Assembly: GCA_963969595.1 (NCBI GenBank) | Contig: OZ018416.1 | Span: forward strand, 4,046,065-4,110,064 | DNA from: Neckera pumila | Taxonomy: Eukaryota > Streptophyta > Bryopsida > Hypnales > Neckeraceae | Direction of reading: 5' to 3' | Length of the DNA: 64,000 bases | Shown: piece after piece, positions 60,152-64,000 of the stretch | Position numbering within the stretch: the first letter of the stretch is position 1 | Layout of the letters: every line of letters starts with the position of its first letter | Translations under genes and position numbers: made by a program | The notes under the pieces: generated by a model | Databases searched by the model: none | Seen by the model: only the letters and a program-made list of their open reading frames with translations | What the model was told of the DNA's origin: nothing

Positions 60152-60735
60152 TCAACTTCTAAAGTTCTATGACTATGTTTTCACCAAAAACATTCAAAAT
60201 TTGCCATTTTTAGAACAAGTATCAAATCATTGAATTTTTTTTTGCCACATGTAACCATAGGATCTTGTATTATGCTGACTTGAAAACATGAGGTAAAAAT
60301 TTCAGAAATTTTCACCATGTGGAATGCAAGATATAAGCATTCAAATTCATTGAAATCATTTTTTGGGCCCTGTGGAAAACAAGGCAGCACACTTCACAAG
60401 CTCACTTTTCTATGAAATGGTGTTCAAAATGGTGGTGCTTCTTTAGATTCTTTTTCCTAGACAAGTTAGCCACATGCTTGAAAAATTTCAAATCATTTGG
60501 AATTGTACAATATATAGGAAAAAAATGGTAAATAGATAGTAGTAGAGAATGTTTCAAAATATAAAATTGTTAAGAATTTAATTATGGAATTGAAAAACGC
60601 CAATTCCAACAATTGCAATGTCTTAATAAACAATCTACATCCTATGATTTTATTTTTTTCAAAAAAGATTGAAAATTGAGTAAGATAAAGGACTTCAAAG
60701 TTTATTTTAGAGTTGAGAATCCATAACTACCCATA
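60152..60735 (-). mobile_element. TTAA element copy 12 (3' truncated)
   Basis: Starts TCAACTTCTAAAGTTC, a mutated family end, and follows copy 1 and reversed copy 10 closely for about 575 bases. It breaks off at GAGAATCCATAACTACCC, where a short CCATAACTA-type repeat begins. The other end is missing. Confidence 0.75.
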
Positions 60736-62144
60736 ACTATCCATACTACCCATACTATCCATAACTATTTTGGCTTACTTAATTAGCTTCTTTTGTTGTA
60801 GACCGCAAGAGGGAGGAAAAATGTGCAATTGCTAGTATGCAGATAAAGAGCAAAATACAAACTAAAGACATTTTGGTTTTATTATCAGTAAATTCAAGGT
60901 TTTGAATTGTATCTATTTTGTGCATGCGTTATTTGTAAAGTTTCAATACCAAATTGATGTAAAGTTAAATAAATACATTGTTATACATCAATGTTGCATC
61001 CATATTGAAGATTTAATTGAACATTTCTATTGAATCAATATTGAATTCAAGGGGGGAACTTTCCTATTGGAGGGTTGAATGTCAGATATTCATATACACC
61101 ACATCATAAGGAGATTCTAATTAGAAGTACAAGACTCTCACCATCTGGAAGCAACTAGTCAAAATTGTAGTTCCAAAGTATAGATTTCAACACCTTTGAC
61201 GGAAATCAATATTCACACCAAAGACAGAAACCTTTATTTGAGTAGGTCAAATTAATCCCACTGAGATCAAGCAGTCAAAATCATTTGACTCTATCTCCTT
61301 ACAATCTCAATCCTGATTATACCTATTCAAAGTTGTGACAAGATAACCACACCTAAAATCGACCATTCTTGAAAATTGCCCCCTACTTTGAAGGAAAACT
61401 AAATAGGGAGAATACCCAAAATGTTGAGCATTAGACATTAGAAGGACAAGTGTAAGGTGGAGTTGGAGGTCATTTGGGGTAGCTAACAACTCTATTTATA
61501 ATACTGTGGCCAGGTGGCAACCTTATAAAAGGTCGATTTTAGATTAAATTTTTTTTGTTTTTACTTCTTCTCTATGACATGTTCTGATACTACTAGTGCC
61601 GTTTCTTAATATGCATCAAATGAATTTTGGAATCACCTACATGACACTTTTGGCATGCTACACCTTGTATCTTTGAAAATTTATAATTAATTCATAATGC
61701 AAAAATGATGGAACCACTTGCATTTTCATTTATAGTCCTTCACCAATGTGCAAAAATTGTTGTTCATTTCCTAGAGCATATTGGTTATGCCACAAAGCTT
61801 ATTTGTGTGATTTTAGGTGCAATTACCTTATAACTTACCCTTGGTGGCTTGGTGCACATGAAAATTTGTTCTCTAGGGTTCTCTAGGGTTTAGGACTTTT
61901 CTCTAGACAGGTTCAGCTTCTTCCTGACAAGGTTCCTCAAGAACTCTTCGTAAGCCCAAGGAACAGTTGACAAGCTTCTCCATGACGCCTCGAGTGGTTC
62001 CCCTTCCTCGCTTTGTTCCTGGAAGCTCGTCCTGCTGCTTCGAATTTCAGACCTTGTAAGTTAAGCGTGATCGAATTTAGAGAAGGGAGAAGATTTGAAG
62101 AAGGGAGAAGCTCATGAGAGTGAGAGCGTCATCTACGCTTGCGT
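60736..62144. other. Intergenic; 5' side of the alkyltransferase gene
   Basis: AT-rich to about 61.85 kb, then more balanced toward the gene start. AAGGGAGAAG repeats at about 62084 and 62100 lie just upstream of the start codon. No other gene was seen. Confidence 0.45.
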
Positions 62145-63078
62145 ATGTTTAGAGCTCATTTCAGTACGCTGTCTCGGATCCAAGAGTTGTCGTTCGGCGC
62201 TTCTGTGAGAGAAGAAATCTGCGGAGAAGCTATGGCGCTCTCATATGTGGTTGTGGACACGCCAATGGGGCCGTTTACAGTCGGAGCATCGGAGTCCGCG
62301 ATTCACGAGGCGTTTTTCGGAAAACCTGCAGCCAGGGTGAGCGTCAGCGCCCCTGGCAAGCAACCTATCTTGGCTATGGTGCGTAAATTGTCCTCGTCTC
62401 TCTCTGTCTTTTTCCTTTCATGTGCAGCGAAAGAATTGTCAATGCGTCTTTCGATTACTTTCTTTGGCACCTTTTATTATTATTCGTCAAAACTCTATAA
62501 GATTTCTACGATCGTGTAGGGTTACGTTCGAATTGTAGGTTCAACTATGTTGCAGTTGTCTATCTTAATTGAAGAATTTTTTGTAGAGTTATCTGTTATA
62601 ATGACTTTTGAAGCTGTAACCTGAGGTGCTCGTAATGTAGGGTTAAGTTTGTATTTACTTCGTTACTCAGTTTCCGAAAATTACGTTAGCTCTCGAAGCT
62701 GTAGCCTGAGTTTCTCGTTCTCATGTGTGTGTCCAGCAGGCGAAAGAGCAAATTGAGCAGTACTTCGCTGGGAAGAGAAGCTCATTCTCGCTACCAATTG
62801 CACCCCAGGGTACTCCGTTCCAAAAGAAGGTGTGGTCTGCGTTAGAAAAGATCCCTTATGGCAAGGTCATATCCTACTCTGAGCAGGCCGATCTCATGGG
62901 AGAGCCGGGTAAGGCACGAGCTGTTGGCATGGCCAATGGGCGTAACCCCGTGTGCCTCATTCTTCCTTGTCACCGCGTTATAGGCAAGAACGGCAACCTC
63001 ACAGGTTATGGATTCGGACTCGACACCAAGAAGAGCTTGCTTGACTTCGAAGCAAAGTCGTCTCTCGCCACAGTATGA
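62145..63078 (+). CDS. Methylated-DNA--protein-cysteine methyltransferase (O6-alkylguanine repair), 2 exons, 191 aa
   Basis: Exon 1 is 62145-62378 (donor ATG|GTGCGT) and exon 2 is 62737-63078 (acceptor GTCCAG; an AG three bases later is equally possible). The junction is phase 0. The protein removes O6-alkyl groups from guanine by suicidal transfer to cysteine. Family marks are all present: GTPFQKKVWSALEKIPYGKV, the DNA-binding helix with arginine finger (RAVGMANGRNP, Arg139), the active site LPCHRVIG with Cys156, and LTGYGFGLDTKKSLLDFE. The first 29 residues (MFRAHFSTLSRIQELSFGAS...) resemble an organelle-targeting leader; Met30 (ATG at 62232), in front of the conserved ALSYVVVDTPMGP, is an alternative start. 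The close resemblance to bacterial Ogt and the rarity of the family in plants raise the possibility of horizontal transfer, though a spliceosomal intron is present. Confidence 0.93.
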
Positions 63079-63663
63079 ACATCAGATGCCTGAAGCTTAG
63101 AAGTGGGAAAGCTGGGGTAGCTTCTAATCTCCACCACGCCTCGCTATGAATCGGGTCAACTCTCAACTGATGGCGTCAGAAATTTGCCAAACATTCTACC
63201 TATAGTGTTGTTTGAATTCGAAGCAGAGAATATGTGCAAGAATTATAGCATAAGAAGATAGCATAGTTTTTGCTGGAGTTTGACATGACGGACTGGCTGT
63301 AGGATTCGTTGATTGCTGACAGCTATTGCTGAACAATCTGCTGTGATTTGGAAATGGGCTTAATAGTCATATTCTCGTCAATGCCATGGCTGGACAAATC
63401 CCAATCCCAATGAAAGTCACAAGTTGACGGTTCAAACAGGAATACGTCTACAGAGCTCGACACAGGTAGGCAGTGTTTGTGAGCAGGTGGAAAAGACAAT
63501 GTTTGTTTTTGCTGTAACGTGCGGGAAATGATCCGCTGTACAAATGTTTGATTTACATATTGATCAAATACCGAATACAAAATTCGATGATACAAGTGCA
63601 CTACATGAGCTATACATGTATCACAATGTTACTGTTGTTGGGGAACAATGCTGAATGGACAAC
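63079..63663. other. Convergent 3' spacer
   Basis: Lies between the stop codons of the alkyltransferase gene (plus strand) and the SDR-like gene (minus strand), so it holds both 3' UTRs. No other feature was seen. Confidence 0.6.

Positions 63664-64000
<337 letters not shown>

Overview
This is nuclear DNA of a land plant. The coding regions are split by short GT-AG introns of about 80-700 bp. The genes include a plant-type phosphoenolpyruvate carboxylase (SIDAQ motif near the N-terminus, QNTG at the C-terminus), AP2-like and B3-like DNA-binding proteins, and a short-chain dehydrogenase-like protein of the Arabidopsis At5g02240 kind. Three features point away from seed plants: remains of an LRRC9-like (cilium-associated) gene, an O6-alkylguanine-DNA alkyltransferase (a family generally reported missing from plants), and a piggyBac-type transposase. 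A bryophyte or another plant with flagellate sperm is my best guess, by inference only.

Layout. 0-2.4 kb: an AP2-like gene whose promoter and first-exon region is tandemly duplicated. 3-9 kb: three inverted-repeat elements (about 300, 728 and 154 bp) and a broken LRRC9-like gene. 10.3-10.8 kb: a B3-domain gene with an in-frame stop. 12.3-16.7 kb, minus strand: a decayed four-exon piggyBac transposase gene that keeps its catalytic aspartates. 19.4-25.3 kb, minus strand: an intact 12-exon PEPC gene (967 codons). 26-54 kb: AT-rich, without a recognisable gene, and filled with TTAA-bounded repeats. 55.4-57.5 kb, minus strand: an intact 5-exon CRAL-TRIO gene with a C-terminal membrane anchor. 57.5-62 kb: microsatellites, C-tracts, foldbacks and one truncated TTAA element. 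62.1-63.1 kb, plus strand: the two-exon alkyltransferase gene. 63.7 kb to the end, minus strand: the 3' exon of the SDR-like gene.

The most distinctive content is the 26-61 kb repeat landscape. About twelve copies of a roughly 900-950 bp element start TTAACCCCTAAAG and end CTTTAGGGGTTAA. A second, 147-149 bp TTAA family has three copies. TTAA targets and CCC...GGG ends are the hallmark of the piggyBac superfamily. Several copies abut and share a single TTAA (46544-49491; 31671-32317), one is nested in an older element, and one splits an 81-bp tandem repeat whose sister unit serves as a built-in empty site. The same window holds a dead piggyBac transposase in which eight of nine premature stops are TAG, suggesting CHG-methylation-driven C-to-T decay. 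No autonomous element, CRISPR array, rRNA or tRNA gene was found.
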